Shown here: piece by piece, positions 35,843 to 45,724 of the stretch
Layout: each line of letters opens with the position of its first letter
How positions within the stretch are numbered: position 1 is the first letter of the stretch
DNA from: Salimicrobium album
GTDB lineage: Bacteria > Bacillota > Bacilli > Bacillales > Halobacillaceae
DNA: 58,679 nucleotides
Assembly: GCF_900107115.1 (NCBI RefSeq)
Contig: NZ_FNOS01000009.1
Span: 1-58,679, forward strand
Direction: 5' to 3'
Notes under the pieces: model-generated
The model's database searches: none
What the model saw: only the letters and a program-made list of their open reading frames with translations
What the model was told of the DNA's origin: nothing
Program-made: the position numbers and the translations under genes

Positions 35843-36001
35843 TGAAGACTGCGACGTCCCGATCGGCACAAACACCGTCAACGACCATCTTTTTCACAAG
35901 TACCGTCTCCTTTTTCTTTCATCAAAAAAGGACAAGATAAAAAAAATGAGTTAGAATAGATAAGGAGCACGAAAGTTCAGAAGAAAGGGAAGTGAACGTA
36001 C

Positions 36002-36706
36002 ATGGCTCACAAAATATTAGTAGTAGATGATGAAAAACCGATTGCGGATATACTGAAATTCAACCTGGAGAAAGAAGGCTACCAGGTCGTTTGTGCCCAC
36101 GACGGGGACGAGGCGATCGCGAGTGCCAAAGAGGAAGATCCCGATCTTGTTCTTCTGGACATTATGCTTCCGGAAAAAGATGGGAACGAAGTGTGCCGGG
36201 AGATCCGGAAGACGCACGCCATGCCGATTATTATGCTTACGGCGAAAGATGCCGAAATCGACAAAGTACTCGGCCTTGAAATGGGTGCGGATGATTACGT
36301 TACGAAACCGTTCAGCAACCGCGAACTCATCGCACGTGTAAAAGCGAACCTTCGCCGCCAGCAGCATGACCCGGAAGAAGGGGTGCAGCGTACCAAGGAA
36401 ATCGAAATCGGCCGTCTCAGTATCCAGCCGGATGCCTACACGGTCAAAAGGGATGGGAACTATATTGAGCTGACTCACCGTGAGTTCGAACTTCTTTATT
36501 ACCTGGCCCGCCATACGGGACAGGTGATGACCAGGGAACATCTGCTGGAGACGGTGTGGGGTTATGACTATTACGGAGACGTCCGGACAGTCGACGTAAC
36601 TGTCAGACGCCTTCGTGAAAAAATCGAGGAGAATCCGAGCACTCCGGCCTGGATCGTTACCAGACGCGGTGTCGGTTATTATTTAAGAAATCCCGAACAG
36701 GAGTAG
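36002..36706 (+). CDS. walR: Essential response regulator WalR
   Basis: 234 residues, OmpR family. [29 protein letters not shown] with phospho-acceptor Asp53 ([19 protein letters not shown]), [18 protein letters not shown], and winged helix [55 protein letters not shown]. This is close to the WalR of Bacillus, which controls cell-wall hydrolases and is essential. First gene of walRKHIJ-htrA; 6 bases to walK. Confidence 0.97.
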   Translation: MAHKILVVDDEKPIADILKFNLEKEGYQVVCAHDGDEAIASAKEEDPDLVLLDIMLPEKDGNEVCREIRKTHAMPIIMLTAKDAEIDKVLGLEMGADDYVTKPFSNRELIARVKANLRRQQHDPEEGVQRTKEIEIGRLSIQPDAYTVKRDGNYIELTHREFELLYYLARHTGQVMTREHLLETVWGYDYYGDVRTVDVTVRRLREKIEENPSTPAWIVTRRGVGYYLRNPEQE

Positions 36707-36712
36707 GCGTGT

Positions 36713-38566
36713 ATGAGTAAGGTTGGTTTTTTTCAGTCGGTCCGGCTGAAGCTGATTATTGTATACATCCTGCTTATTCTGCTCGGTCTTCAGGTGATCG
36801 GTGCCTATTTCGTCGATCGGCTGGAAGCACAGCTGGAGAATAACTTTACGGAGTCTGTGGAAAGCCGGCTGGACGCTCTGGCTTTCAACATTCAGCAGGC
36901 CTTCGAAGAGGACAGGACTGAAGAGGATCCGTCTCTTGAGAGCGACGTCCAGAGCATTCTGAATTCGTTCAACGAAGGGTACGTACGGAATGAAATCAGA
37001 CAGCTGCAGGTAATAGAGGAAGGGTCGAACGTCGTTATCGCCGCCTACGCAAGCGGAGATGCGACCCCTCAGGCGAACGTCGGGAAAAAGACTACAAATC
37101 CGGACGTTCTTTCTGCATTCCTTCTTCAGGACCAGTCGAGCCCGGAGACACGGGTCGATTCCGAGACGGGGCAGAGGCTGTGGGTCGGAACGCGTACCAT
37201 TACGAATGACGTGGACGAAACGGTGGCGGCCATTTATTTTGAAGCGGACATGAGTCCGGTGTATGAAGAGCTTCAGGATATCAATACGATTTTCGCAAAC
37301 GGAACAGTCATTTCCATTATCGTTACGGCGATACTCGGAATAATCGTAGCCGGTACGATTACGAAGCCGCTCATCGAGATGCGAAGACAGGCGCAGATTA
37401 TGGCGACCGGGGACTTTTCCCAGAAAGTGAACGTCCACGGAAACGACGAAATCGGCCAGCTCGGCCACACGTTCAACGACCTGAACGACAAACTGAAGAT
37501 CTCCCAGGCGACGACGGAAGGCGAACGGCGAAAGCTCAGTTCCGTCCTTTCCCACATGTCGGACGGGGTGATCGCCACGGACCGTTTAGGTATTATCACA
37601 CTGATGAACGCTCCCGCCTCGCACCTGATCGGCCAACGCTTTGAGCAGGTGCAGGGGAAACCGCTGATCGACGTCCTCGGCCTCGAGGACCAGGTGTCGA
37701 GTGCGAAGGAGATGGAAGACCTCGATTCCGTGATCGTCGATATGAGTACGAATGATCAGCACCTGCTGCTGAAAGCCAACTTCTCCGTCGTTCAGGACGA
37801 GCATTACGAAATGAACGGGTTCATTACCGTTATCAGTGACGTAACCGAACAGCAGCGTGCCGATCAGGAACGGAGGGAATTCGTCTCCAACGTCTCCCAC
37901 GAACTGCGTACGCCGCTCACGACGATGCGCAGCTATCTGGAAGCACTCAATGACGGTGCCTGGCGGGACGAGGAGATCGCTCCGAGATTCCTCGACGTGA
38001 CGCAGAACGAAACCGACCGGATGATCCGGCTCGTCAACGATCTGCTGCAGCTGACGAAGATGGACCATAAGGAATCGAGTTTTTATAAAGAAAAAGTGGA
38101 GTTCGTATCTTTCCTCGAACAGATCATCGAACGTTTCGAGATGAACAAAAGGGAAGATATCCAGTTTTCAAAACAGCTGCCGTCTGACAATGTGTACGTG
38201 TGGCTGGATAAGGACAAAGTGACGCAGGTGCTCGATAACGTCATCTCCAACGCCACGAAGTACTCACCGGAAGGCGGTACGATCCACTTCGCCGTGAAGC
38301 GGGTGCGGCAGAAACTGCAGGTAAGCATTAAAGATGAAGGGCTCGGGATGCCGGCCCACACGGTAGAGAAAATATTCGACCGGTTTTATAGGGTCGACAA
38401 AGCAAGATCCCGGGAAATCGGCGGTACCGGTCTCGGTCTCGCTATTGCCCGGGAAATAATCGAAGCTCACCACGGGGAAATATGGGCGGAAAGTCAGGAA
38501 GGTAAAGGGACGACGGTATTCTTCACGCTCCCGCTCATGCGCCAGAAGCGGAGGGGAAATAAATGA
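36713..38566 (+). CDS. walK: Sensor histidine kinase WalK
   Basis: 617 residues. Membrane helix 1 at about 13-31, extracellular PAS-like domain about 35-195, helix 2 about 196-216, HAMP 217-270, cytosolic PAS 275-375. HisKA follows with His396 in FVSNVSHELRTPLTTMRSYLEAL, then HATPase_c (DNVISNATKYSPEGG, DEGLGMPAHTVEKIFDRFYRVD, GTGLGLAIAREI). PAS residues His281, Asp284 and His364 correspond in context to the zinc site described for S. aureus WalK. It senses wall status at the septum with YycH and YycI. Confidence 0.96.
   Translation: MSKVGFFQSVRLKLIIVYILLILLGLQVIGAYFVDRLEAQLENNFTESVESRLDALAFNIQQAFEEDRTEEDPSLESDVQSILNSFNEGYVRNEIRQLQVIEEGSNVVIAAYASGDATPQANVGKKTTNPDVLSAFLLQDQSSPETRVDSETGQRLWVGTRTITNDVDETVAAIYFEADMSPVYEELQDINTIFANGTVISIIVTAILGIIVAGTITKPLIEMRRQAQIMATGDFSQKVNVHGNDEIGQLGHTFNDLNDKLKISQATTEGERRKLSSVLSHMSDGVIATDRLGIITLMNAPASHLIGQRFEQVQGKPLIDVLGLEDQVSSAKEMEDLDSVIVDMSTNDQHLLLKANFSVVQDEHYEMNGFITVISDVTEQQRADQERREFVSNVSHELRTPLTTMRSYLEALNDGAWRDEEIAPRFLDVTQNETDRMIRLVNDLLQLTKMDHKESSFYKEKVEFVSFLEQIIERFEMNKREDIQFSKQLPSDNVYVWLDKDKVTQVLDNVISNATKYSPEGGTIHFAVKRVRQKLQVSIKDEGLGMPAHTVEKIFDRFYRVDKARSREIGGTGLGLAIAREIIEAHHGEIWAESQEGKGTTVFFTLPLMRQKRRGNK
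38405..38418. promoter_or_regulatory. Weak Noc-binding-site-like sequence (12/14)
   Basis: AGATCCCGGGAAAT inside walK; two mismatches to ATTTCCCGGGAAAT. Confidence 0.3.
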
Positions 38567-39900
38567 GCCGAGAGGCGATTAAAACTATCATTTTAATTAT
38601 TCTGGTCGCTTTCAGTCTGCTTTTGACCCTTGCACTCTGGAATTATCAGCCGAACCTTGAGACCGTGGACCAGGGAGACGGACTGATTGAGGAAACGGAC
38701 ATCGGAGGGACGGAGAAGAACGTAAGGAAACTCCTCACCCCTGAGCAGATCATTCAACACGACGACGGGACTCATTATGGATACAAAAACCCGGAATACA
38801 TTGAAGAAGCCTACAGGCGGATGCAGTACTGGACACTTTTCAATATAAGCGTGGCCGAAGCGGAGATTCCGGAGGAAGAGGGGAGCCTTGAAATCATTTT
38901 CCCTTCCACGCTCAGTTCGGAATCGGTACGGAACATTTTCCCTATTGAAAATCAGGACGTGACTCTCCCCTCTTTATCCTTCGACCGGGCCTTCGTCCAG
39001 TGGAGAGGCGGCGAAGCGGAAATAAGGTTTCTTACGCCGGAGGGCGGACAGATGCTCCAGGCTTCAGTTCGTCCGGGGGACATGACCGCGATAATGCAGG
39101 AGATAGATGAGGCCTCTATGTGGGAAGAGCACACAATGTTCCAACAGGACGAAGACCGGCGCATTTACTTGCCGGCTGAGCGCAAAGAAGTACCGAAGGA
39201 CGTCGTGGTGACGGAGACTCTTCCGTCGAAACCGCTAAAAAACGTACTGTTCGAAGATCCGAGTGTCGTCAAACAGTTCCCTCTCTCCGGAGGCGACTTA
39301 CGTCACTCGGACGGGCTGAGCCGGATGGACCTGATCGCCGGGCAGAAAAAGATGCATTACCTGAACCTGGTTACGGAAAATTCGAGCCAGTCGACCTCGG
39401 CGTTCAATCCGGAGGAAGTGCTGCAGGAAAGTGTCTCCTTCGTCAACAACCATTACGGGTTCACAGACCCGTACCGCGTCCGGAATGTACGTTCCGCATA
39501 CGGCGATGTCAGTTTCGATATGTACTACAACAACCGGCCGATTCTTAAAGACAGCGAGAATTTCACAGGTATGAATGTCCGGTTCGAGGAAGGTATCCTG
39601 CAGGAGTACACGCGTCCCATGGTTTCCATCAACCCTTATCAGGCGGAGGCTGATGATTCGGGTGAAAATCAGGTAAGTACGCTTGCTTCCGGTAAGACCG
39701 TGGAAACGGTCATCATCGATTCACCGAAATACGATAAAGGGGAAATCACCGATATCGAAATAGGGTATAAACTTGTGTCCCAGGGCGGAGGGTTCAGCAA
39801 TTATTACGATCTGATCCCGGCCTGGTTCATCCGGGTCAACGATGAATGGAAAGAGCTCAAGGATGTGGATACGACCGTCCGGAGAGGGGGAGGAGTGTAA
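38563..39900 (+). CDS. yycH: WalK regulator YycH (WalH)
   Basis: 445 residues. Short cytosolic N-terminus, one membrane helix (IKTIILIILVAFSLLLTLALW, about 5-25), then a long extracytoplasmic domain. It has YycH-family features such as YWTLFNISV, EDRRIYLP and VNNHYGFTDPYRVRNV. With YycI it contacts the WalK transmembrane helices and dampens the kinase. Overlaps walK by 4 bases and shares its last base with the yycI start. Confidence 0.92.
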   Translation: MSREAIKTIILIILVAFSLLLTLALWNYQPNLETVDQGDGLIEETDIGGTEKNVRKLLTPEQIIQHDDGTHYGYKNPEYIEEAYRRMQYWTLFNISVAEAEIPEEEGSLEIIFPSTLSSESVRNIFPIENQDVTLPSLSFDRAFVQWRGGEAEIRFLTPEGGQMLQASVRPGDMTAIMQEIDEASMWEEHTMFQQDEDRRIYLPAERKEVPKDVVVTETLPSKPLKNVLFEDPSVVKQFPLSGGDLRHSDGLSRMDLIAGQKKMHYLNLVTENSSQSTSAFNPEEVLQESVSFVNNHYGFTDPYRVRNVRSAYGDVSFDMYYNNRPILKDSENFTGMNVRFEEGILQEYTRPMVSINPYQAEADDSGENQVSTLASGKTVETVIIDSPKYDKGEITDIEIGYKLVSQGGGFSNYYDLIPAWFIRVNDEWKELKDVDTTVRRGGGV

Positions 39901-40781
39901 TGCAGTGGGGACAGATTAAGACCATCTTCATTATCAGTTTTCTTCTCCTCGACCTGTTTCTTTTGCTGCAGCTGTGGGCAAACCGCGAGAACGACGTCAT
40001 TCAGGAACAGGCGGACACGACGCTTGAGGAAGAACTGGAAGTGCAGAATATCGATATCTCGAACGTACCTTCCGAAGTGCCGAACGTTACTTTTCTGAAC
40101 GCCGCGCCGAAAGGCTTCTCTGACCAGGAACTCGAAAGTCTCAAGGCGAAGGAGAACCAGAACGTGGAAGTGTACAACGACCGTCTCGTCATAGCGACGT
40201 TCGAGGAACCGGTGGACATAGATAAAGAGAACATTCAGGAGAGCATATCGGATATCGTCCCCATCAGCAATCTCTATTCGTACTGGGGATGGAACGAAGA
40301 CGAAACGACCGCCCTGTTTTTTCAGAAGATGAACAACCGGACAATCTACTACAGTCAGGGCGCCCTTCTGATGATCCGCACCGAGGACGGGAAAATAACA
40401 GGGTATACGGCAACGCTTCTTGATCAGGTGGAAGGGGAGTCGGAGGAGATTCAGCAGGATCTGATTCCGCCGATGGACATCGTCTCCCTCCTTTACAACA
40501 ACGGATATTTGCAGGAAAATGATACAATTGAAGATATGAAAGTCGGGTACTACTCCCTCGTGAACCTGAATGCGGGAGAAGAGTACGGGGAGCAGGTATT
40601 CGCCCCTACGTGGAGAGTGAGGATCGGGGAAGAATTTTATTTCGTCCACGCGACGAACGGTCAGGTTCTTACCAACGACGAAGGGGATTTCATCGAATCG
40701 ACGATCGAAGCTTACGATAATCAGCTGAGCTCGGGCACGCCTGAGCCGGTACAGCCATCAGAAGAGGAGACGGAGGAATAA
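39900..40781 (+). CDS. yycI: WalK regulator YycI (WalI)
   Basis: 293 residues from ATG 39900, whose A is the last base of the yycH TAA; RBS GGGAGGAG. An N-terminal membrane helix (IKTIFIISFLLLDLFLLLQLW) is followed by an extracytoplasmic domain ending in a Glu-rich tail (SEEETEE). The Trp-Gly-Gln start MQWGQIKTIF is characteristic. Works in a ternary complex with YycH and WalK. 0 bases separate it from yycJ. Confidence 0.93.
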   Translation: MQWGQIKTIFIISFLLLDLFLLLQLWANRENDVIQEQADTTLEEELEVQNIDISNVPSEVPNVTFLNAAPKGFSDQELESLKAKENQNVEVYNDRLVIATFEEPVDIDKENIQESISDIVPISNLYSYWGWNEDETTALFFQKMNNRTIYYSQGALLMIRTEDGKITGYTATLLDQVEGESEEIQQDLIPPMDIVSLLYNNGYLQENDTIEDMKVGYYSLVNLNAGEEYGEQVFAPTWRVRIGEEFYFVHATNGQVLTNDEGDFIESTIEAYDNQLSSGTPEPVQPSEEETEE

Positions 40782-41576
40782 ATGAGTCTACGATTTAGTG
40801 TTCTAGCTTCAGGCAGTACGGGAAATGCGTTTTATATCGAATCGGGCGAAGAAAAGATTCTCGTGGATGCAGGTCTTTCCGGTAAGAAGATTGAAAACCT
40901 GCTTCATCAGGTACACGTCGATCCGAAAGACCTTTCCCGGATTCTTGTCACTCACGAACATAGTGATCACATCAAGGGTCTCGGGATTATGGCGCGCCGC
41001 TACAAGCTTCCCATCCACGCCAACGAGAAGACGTGGGAAGCGATGGAAGGCCAGATCGGGAAAGTGCCGCTGGATCAGAAGTTCCACTTTCCGATGGAGA
41101 GTGTGCAGACGTTCGGAGGCATCGACGTCGAGTCGTTCGCCGTCTCCCATGATGCGGCCGATCCGATGTTTTTCACCTTCCATCAGGACGGGAAGAAAGC
41201 AGCTCTCGTCACGGACCTCGGCTACGTCTCGGAAAGAATCAAGAAAACGGTTGAGAAAGCGGATGCCTATATTTTTGAAGCGAACCATGACGTACACATG
41301 CTGCGGATGGGGCGCTATCCGTGGAGTGTGAAGCGGCGCATACTCGGGGACGTCGGCCACGTCTCCAACGAAGATTCGGCGCTTGCGCTCACTGATATCA
41401 TCGACAACAATACGAAGCGAATTTATCTGGCTCACTTAAGTCTTGATAACAATATGATCGACCTTGCGAACATGTCGGTATCGAACGTGTTGAAAGAAAG
41501 AGGATTTGAAGTCGGGTCACGGCTCGAAGTGCACGATACTTTTCCCGAAAAGCCGACATCCATGTATGATGTATGA
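40782..41576 (+). CDS. yycJ: MBL-fold hydrolase YycJ (WalJ)
   Basis: 264 residues. Metallo-beta-lactamase fold: [34 protein letters not shown], metal motif [11 protein letters not shown] (HxHxDH), [33 protein letters not shown] and HLSLDN. Known homologues are nucleases (5'-3' exonuclease activity) linked to cell division and DNA repair. Part of the wal operon. Confidence 0.94.
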   Translation: MSLRFSVLASGSTGNAFYIESGEEKILVDAGLSGKKIENLLHQVHVDPKDLSRILVTHEHSDHIKGLGIMARRYKLPIHANEKTWEAMEGQIGKVPLDQKFHFPMESVQTFGGIDVESFAVSHDAADPMFFTFHQDGKKAALVTDLGYVSERIKKTVEKADAYIFEANHDVHMLRMGRYPWSVKRRILGDVGHVSNEDSALALTDIIDNNTKRIYLAHLSLDNNMIDLANMSVSNVLKERGFEVGSRLEVHDTFPEKPTSMYDV

Positions 41577-41634
41577 CGGGACAGGGTAAGAAAAAAAGTA
41601 AAAGAAAATAATAAAAGAAAGAGGGTGACGATGC

Positions 41635-42852
41635 ATGGGCTACTATGACGAACATTCCCCGAAGAAGCGGGAAAAGAAGAGACGGTGGGCCGTTCCTACC
41701 GTGGTAGGTCTTGTGCTTGGAGCGGTGCTCGTACTGCTGGCGCTGCCGGCACTCGTACAGACGGAAATGCTCCCCTATGACATAACGATTCCGGAAGATG
41801 AGAGCGGCCTGACCGAAGGGGAACAGGGACTCACCGGAAACACGACGAAAACCGTCGACGTAGACGTTAATACACAGATCACGGAAATAGTGGACAAAGT
41901 AAGACCGGCTGTCGTGGGCGTGGTGAATATGCAGTCGCGGACGAACTTCTGGGACCAGCCCTCGGACCCTCAGCAGGCAGGGATCGGTTCCGGTGTCATC
42001 TACAAAAAACAGGACGGCACGGCTTACGTAGTGACTAACCACCACGTGGTGGAAGGAGCTTCGGAACTTGAAGTCGTACTGGCGGACGAGACGAGGGTCA
42101 AGGCTGAAATCGTCGGCAGTGACATATTTACGGACCTAGCCGTTCTGGAAATGTCGGGGGAAAACGTGGAACATACGATTGAACTCGGAAACTCCGACAA
42201 TCTGAAAGCTGGGGAGCCGGCCGTTGCCATCGGAAACCCGCTCAGCCTGAACTTCTCCGGTTCCGTGACGAAAGGAATCATCAGCGGCACACAGCGGGCG
42301 ATACCGCAGGATCTGAACGGAGACGGGGTGGAAGACTGGCAGGCGGAAGTCATCCAGACCGACGCCGCAATCAACCCGGGTAACAGCGGGGGCGCGCTCA
42401 TCAACATCGAAGGACAGCTCGTCGGCATCAACTCGATGAAGATTGCCCGTTCCGCTGTCGAAGGTATCGGATTTGCAATACCGATCAGCGCAGCCAGACC
42501 GATTATGGAAGAGCTTGAGAAGAATGGCGAAGTGAGCCGCGCCTTCCTCGGCGTGGAAGCATACGGCCTGAACGAAGTGCCATCTTCGGAGTGGCAGAGT
42601 ACGCTTGAGCTGCCGGAAGATGTAGAAGGCGGCTTGTACATCCGCAGCGTAAGTGAAGGGTCTCCGGCGATCAAAGCAGGCCTCGAAGCGATGGATGTCA
42701 TTACGCAGCTCGACGGAAACAAAGTGACCGATATCATCGAACTACGGCAGTATCTTTACCGGGAAAAAGGTCCGGGCGATGAGATGGAAGTGACGTATTA
42801 CAGAGACGGTGAAAAGAATACGACGACCGTCACGTTAGCTTCCCAGGAATAA
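41635..42852 (+). CDS. htrC: HtrA-like serine protease (HtrC/YyxA type)
   Basis: 405 residues. Cytosolic Lys/Arg-rich tail, signal-anchor helix 18-40, then an extracellular trypsin-like domain with triad His137 (VVTNHHVV), Asp167 (DIFTDLAVLE) and Ser251 (NPGNSGGALIN), and a C-terminal PDZ domain (about 300-400: GLYIRSVSEGSPAIKAGLEAMDVITQLDGNKV). It degrades misfolded exported proteins. RBS AAAGAGGGTGAC with start ATG 41635. Usual last gene of the wal operon in Bacillus. Confidence 0.95.
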   Translation: MGYYDEHSPKKREKKRRWAVPTVVGLVLGAVLVLLALPALVQTEMLPYDITIPEDESGLTEGEQGLTGNTTKTVDVDVNTQITEIVDKVRPAVVGVVNMQSRTNFWDQPSDPQQAGIGSGVIYKKQDGTAYVVTNHHVVEGASELEVVLADETRVKAEIVGSDIFTDLAVLEMSGENVEHTIELGNSDNLKAGEPAVAIGNPLSLNFSGSVTKGIISGTQRAIPQDLNGDGVEDWQAEVIQTDAAINPGNSGGALINIEGQLVGINSMKIARSAVEGIGFAIPISAARPIMEELEKNGEVSRAFLGVEAYGLNEVPSSEWQSTLELPEDVEGGLYIRSVSEGSPAIKAGLEAMDVITQLDGNKVTDIIELRQYLYREKGPGDEMEVTYYRDGEKNTTTVTLASQE

Positions 42853-42882
42853 ACTATCGTAATTGGAAAAAAAGCGTGTGTA

Positions 42883-43094
42883 TGTGGATAACATACATGC
42901 GTTTTTTTATAAAAAATGATATCCACAGCGTGTGTATAAATATCTGGATAACTTCCATATATAGTAGGGAACATAAGGTCTGATACGATATACAACAACA
43001 TGTGAGTGTGAATTTGTGGATAAACTGTTGATAGTTCTGTATAACTTGTGCACAAAATGATGTACACATAGGCTGTGTATAACCCTGTGGACAA
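42883..43094. promoter_or_regulatory. DnaA-box cluster (origin-like)
   Basis: Nine DnaA-box-like 9-mers in 212 bases of AT-rich non-coding DNA. Perfect TTATCCACA (complement) is at 42883-42891 and 43015-43023. TTATACACA (fits TTWTNCACA) is at 42931-42939 and 43074-43082. One-mismatch boxes are at 42919-42927 (plus strand), 42943-42951, 43036-43044, 43047-43055 and 43086-43094. All but one point the same way. The remaining part of 42853-43249 is AT-rich with no gene. Confidence 0.8.
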
Positions 43095-43249
43095 ATGTGA
43101 GTAACTTGTACCGTTATTTTCATTTTTGCAAATCCGCTTACATTCGTTTATCTTTTTTCATTATAAAAAATGGCGGACTTTTCATGAAAAATTGCGACTT
43201 TTTCTCAACGTTTTAAAAATTTAAAAGAAACACAAGGAGGGAGCGGAAC

Positions 43250-44476
43250 GTGCGGAAAAAGTTTCTGATCTGGACGACGGTCCTCTACATTACATACGCA
43301 CTCGGCACACTGATCTACCTGTTCGTCGTACACGATTCCGGGGTGCCTGGAGCGGCGGCGGGGAGTGCGGCTGATCCTTCCACCTTCCTTAACAAAAGTG
43401 AAGAAGAGGAGATAAGGGAGTATTCCACGCGCAGACACTTGTTGTATTTGCTTACGCTGCCGGTGGAGTGGCTGATCTATACAGGGCTTCTCGTATTCGG
43501 CCTTGCCCGTACGCTGAAGAAAGCGACGCTTTATAAACTCCCGCTTTATGTGTTCTTCCTTTCCGGGCTGGTGTGGGTGCTCACTCTTCCGGTCAGTTAC
43601 GTGGGAAGACGTCTCTCTCTTTCGTACGATGTCTCCGTCGAGCCGTTATCGAAATGGCTGCAGGATCATCTTATCAGCTTCTCGCTCGATACGATTATGA
43701 TGATTATAGCGGCTCTCGTGCTTTACCGGCTCATACGCATATCGGCGGAGAGGTGGTGGCTGTACGCCTGGCTTCTCCTCGTACCGTTTCTCACCTTTTT
43801 CATGTATATCCAGCCGGTACTTATCGATCCTCTGTACAACGAATTCGACCGTCTCTCGGATGCTCAGCTGGAAGACAGTATTCTTTCACTCGCCGACGGG
43901 TCGGGCGTGCCGGCGGACCGCGTATACGTCGTGGATAAATCGGAGGAGACGAACGCACTGAACGCCTACGTTAACGGTATTGGAGATAATTTGCGGATTG
44001 TGCTGTGGGATACGACGCTTCGGAGTCTCAGCGAGGAGGAAGTGCTGTTCATTATGGCGCACGAAATCGGCCACTACGTGAAGAACCATTTGCTGAAGTC
44101 ATTGTTCGGCGTGCTTGCCGGCAGCTTCCTCGGTCTTTACCTTCTGTACCGGCTGCTGCCCGTCATTCTTCACAGATTCGGGAGGGCGTTCAGGATAAAG
44201 GGGGTGGGAGACATCGCTTCCCTGCCGCTCGTTCTTCTGCTCGTTTCTATACTGTCCTTCGTCGCCCAGCCGGTGGAGATGGCGGTATCACGCCAGGCGG
44301 AACAGGCCGCCGATGAATATGCGCTCGAAGTGACCGGCAACCCGGACGCAGCCATTGGAGCTTTTCATGAAATGATCCGCCACGGCAAGTCCGACGTTCA
44401 TCCGCCCACTCTCATTAAATATCTGCGCTACGGTCATCCGACGATGCTCGAGAGAATCAGGAAGGCAGAGGAATAG
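43250..44476 (+). CDS. M48 family metalloprotease (Ste24/HtpX-like)
   Basis: 408 residues from GTG 43250 (RBS AAGGAGGGAG). Membrane helices at about 5-27, 64-88, 98-118, 145-163 and 168-190. The zinc motif HEIGH is at 271-275 and the third ligand is likely Glu in ADEYALEVTGNPDAAI; another helix pair follows HEIGH. The N-terminal peptidase_M48_N-like domain makes it closest to Ste24 CAAX-protease-type enzymes, integral membrane proteases of uncertain substrate in bacteria. Monocistronic, next to the DnaA-box cluster. Confidence 0.88.
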   Translation: MRKKFLIWTTVLYITYALGTLIYLFVVHDSGVPGAAAGSAADPSTFLNKSEEEEIREYSTRRHLLYLLTLPVEWLIYTGLLVFGLARTLKKATLYKLPLYVFFLSGLVWVLTLPVSYVGRRLSLSYDVSVEPLSKWLQDHLISFSLDTIMMIIAALVLYRLIRISAERWWLYAWLLLVPFLTFFMYIQPVLIDPLYNEFDRLSDAQLEDSILSLADGSGVPADRVYVVDKSEETNALNAYVNGIGDNLRIVLWDTTLRSLSEEEVLFIMAHEIGHYVKNHLLKSLFGVLAGSFLGLYLLYRLLPVILHRFGRAFRIKGVGDIASLPLVLLLVSILSFVAQPVEMAVSRQAEQAADEYALEVTGNPDAAIGAFHEMIRHGKSDVHPPTLIKYLRYGHPTMLERIRKAEE

Positions 44477-44543
44477 CAACCGTTTCGTTACGGACGGGAG
44501 AGGGAAAGAGGATATAAGGACAACATAAAGGGAGGATTTGGAC

Positions 44544-45167
44544 ATGAGTACTATTCAGGCCTTATTTTTAAACGGATCGCTGAAAGATTCCAACGATGAC
44601 TCCAACACCCATGTTCTATTCAACGAAGTAGCTGAAATTATGGAAAAAGAAGGGGCTTCTGTCGAAGAGATTCGTCTCGCCGACTACGACATTAAGTTCG
44701 GTATGGCCCCTGATATGGGGGACGGGGACGAATGGCCGAAGATCTTTGATAAAGTGAAGAAAGCCGATATCGTCATTATGGGCACGCCGATTTGGATCGG
44801 CGAAAAAAGCAGTGTCACCACGATGGCAATGGAGCGACTTTACGCATCAAGCGGAGAGACGCAGGACAACGGTCAGTCCATCTACTACAACAAAGTCGGC
44901 GGTGCCGTCGTAACAGGGAACGAAGACGGCGCGAAGCACGCGTCCGCCTCTCTTCTCTACGGCCTCTCCCACATCGGCTTCACCATACCGCCGAACGTGG
45001 ATGCCTACTGGGTCGGAGAAGCGGGCCCGGGCCCGTCCTACATGGAAACGGACAGGGACAACGAGTTCACGAAATCTCACGTGAAAATGCTTGCGTACAA
45101 CACGCTTCACCTTGCCCGCATTTTGAAAAACACGCCAATCCCTCCGGAAGGGAACACGATGGAATAA
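44544..45167 (+). CDS. Flavodoxin-fold NAD(P)H-dependent oxidoreductase
   Basis: 207 residues from ATG 44544, eight bases after AAAGGGAGG (an in-frame TTG six bases earlier is unlikely). NADPH-dependent FMN reductase/flavodoxin-like fold: ALFLNGSLKDSNDDSNTHVLFNEV (FMN phosphate loop GS), ADIVIMGTPIWIGEKSS and VGGAVVTGNEDGAKHASASLLYGLSHIGFTIPP (FMN isoalloxazine loops). The physiological acceptor is unknown. Terminator at 45175-45201. Confidence 0.87.
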   Translation: MSTIQALFLNGSLKDSNDDSNTHVLFNEVAEIMEKEGASVEEIRLADYDIKFGMAPDMGDGDEWPKIFDKVKKADIVIMGTPIWIGEKSSVTTMAMERLYASSGETQDNGQSIYYNKVGGAVVTGNEDGAKHASASLLYGLSHIGFTIPPNVDAYWVGEAGPGPSYMETDRDNEFTKSHVKMLAYNTLHLARILKNTPIPPEGNTME

Positions 45168-45174
45168 CAGGAAG

Positions 45175-45201
45175 AGACCAGCTGAAAACGCTGGTCTTTT
45201 T
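45175..45201 (+). terminator. Terminator of the flavodoxin-fold reductase gene
   Basis: AGACCAGC / GCTGGTCT stem with a 7-base loop and T run. Confidence 0.85.
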
Positions 45202-45233
45202 CATTGCAGTTACAGAGAATTTGCGGGGGGATA

Positions 45234-45275
45234 ATGGATGGAAAAAAATAATCCCCGCCAATAAGGCGGGGTATT
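45234..45275 (-). terminator. Terminator of ohrA
   Basis: On the minus strand ACCCCGCC / GGCGGGGA-type stem with TTA T loop, followed by ATTATTTTTTT. Confidence 0.8.
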
Positions 45276-45277
45276 GT

Positions 45278-45700
45278 TTATACAGCGTTCGTTTCGATTT
45301 CCACGTCCATGTTACCGCGGGTCGCCTTGGAATACGGGCAGAGCTTGTGAGCTTTGGAGACAAGTTCTTCTGCCTCTTCCTGGGTGGCGCCTTTTACTTC
45401 TACGTGAATTTTCGCAGACAGACCGAGGCCATCCGATTGTTTGCCGATGCTCACTTCGGAGGAAACGCGGGAGCTGATTTCCTTTTTAGCCTGGGAAGCT
45501 GCGAGTTGCAGGGCGCTGTCGAAACAGGCTGCATAGCCGGCTGCGAACAGTTCCTCCGGATTAGTCGCTCCTTCTTTATCTTCTCCGCCCAGGGAGGAAG
45601 GCATGGCGAGATCGAGATCCAGCGTGTTACTGTCCGTTTTGACGTTGCCTTCACGTCCGCCTTCTGCTGTTGCTTTTGCTGTGTAAAGGATTTTACTCAT
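45278..45700 (-). CDS. ohrA: Organic hydroperoxide resistance protein Ohr
   Basis: 140 residues, full-length OsmC/Ohr fold. Reactive Cys59 (GYAACFDSAL) and resolving Cys121 (KLCPYSKATRGN) are both present, plus LDLAMPSSLGG with the Ohr-specific arginine region. It reduces organic peroxides with lipoamide as the donor. Divergent from ohrR across a 127-base gap that holds the operator. Promoter on the minus strand: TTGTCA, 17 bases, TACTAT (complement of 45767-45772 and 45744-45749). Confidence 0.95.
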   Translation of the reverse strand: MSKILYTAKATAEGGREGNVKTDSNTLDLDLAMPSSLGGEDKEGATNPEELFAAGYAACFDSALQLAASQAKKEISSRVSSEVSIGKQSDGLGLSAKIHVEVKGATQEEAEELVSKAHKLCPYSKATRGNMDVEIETNAV

Positions 45701-45724
45701 CGTTTATCCGCTCCTTTGTGTTAT

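Noticed and set aside
42034-42051. ACCACCACGTGGTGG palindrome in htrC
   Set aside because: Looks parS-like at CACGTG only; it encodes the conserved TNHHVVEG active-site segment and does not match the parS flanks.
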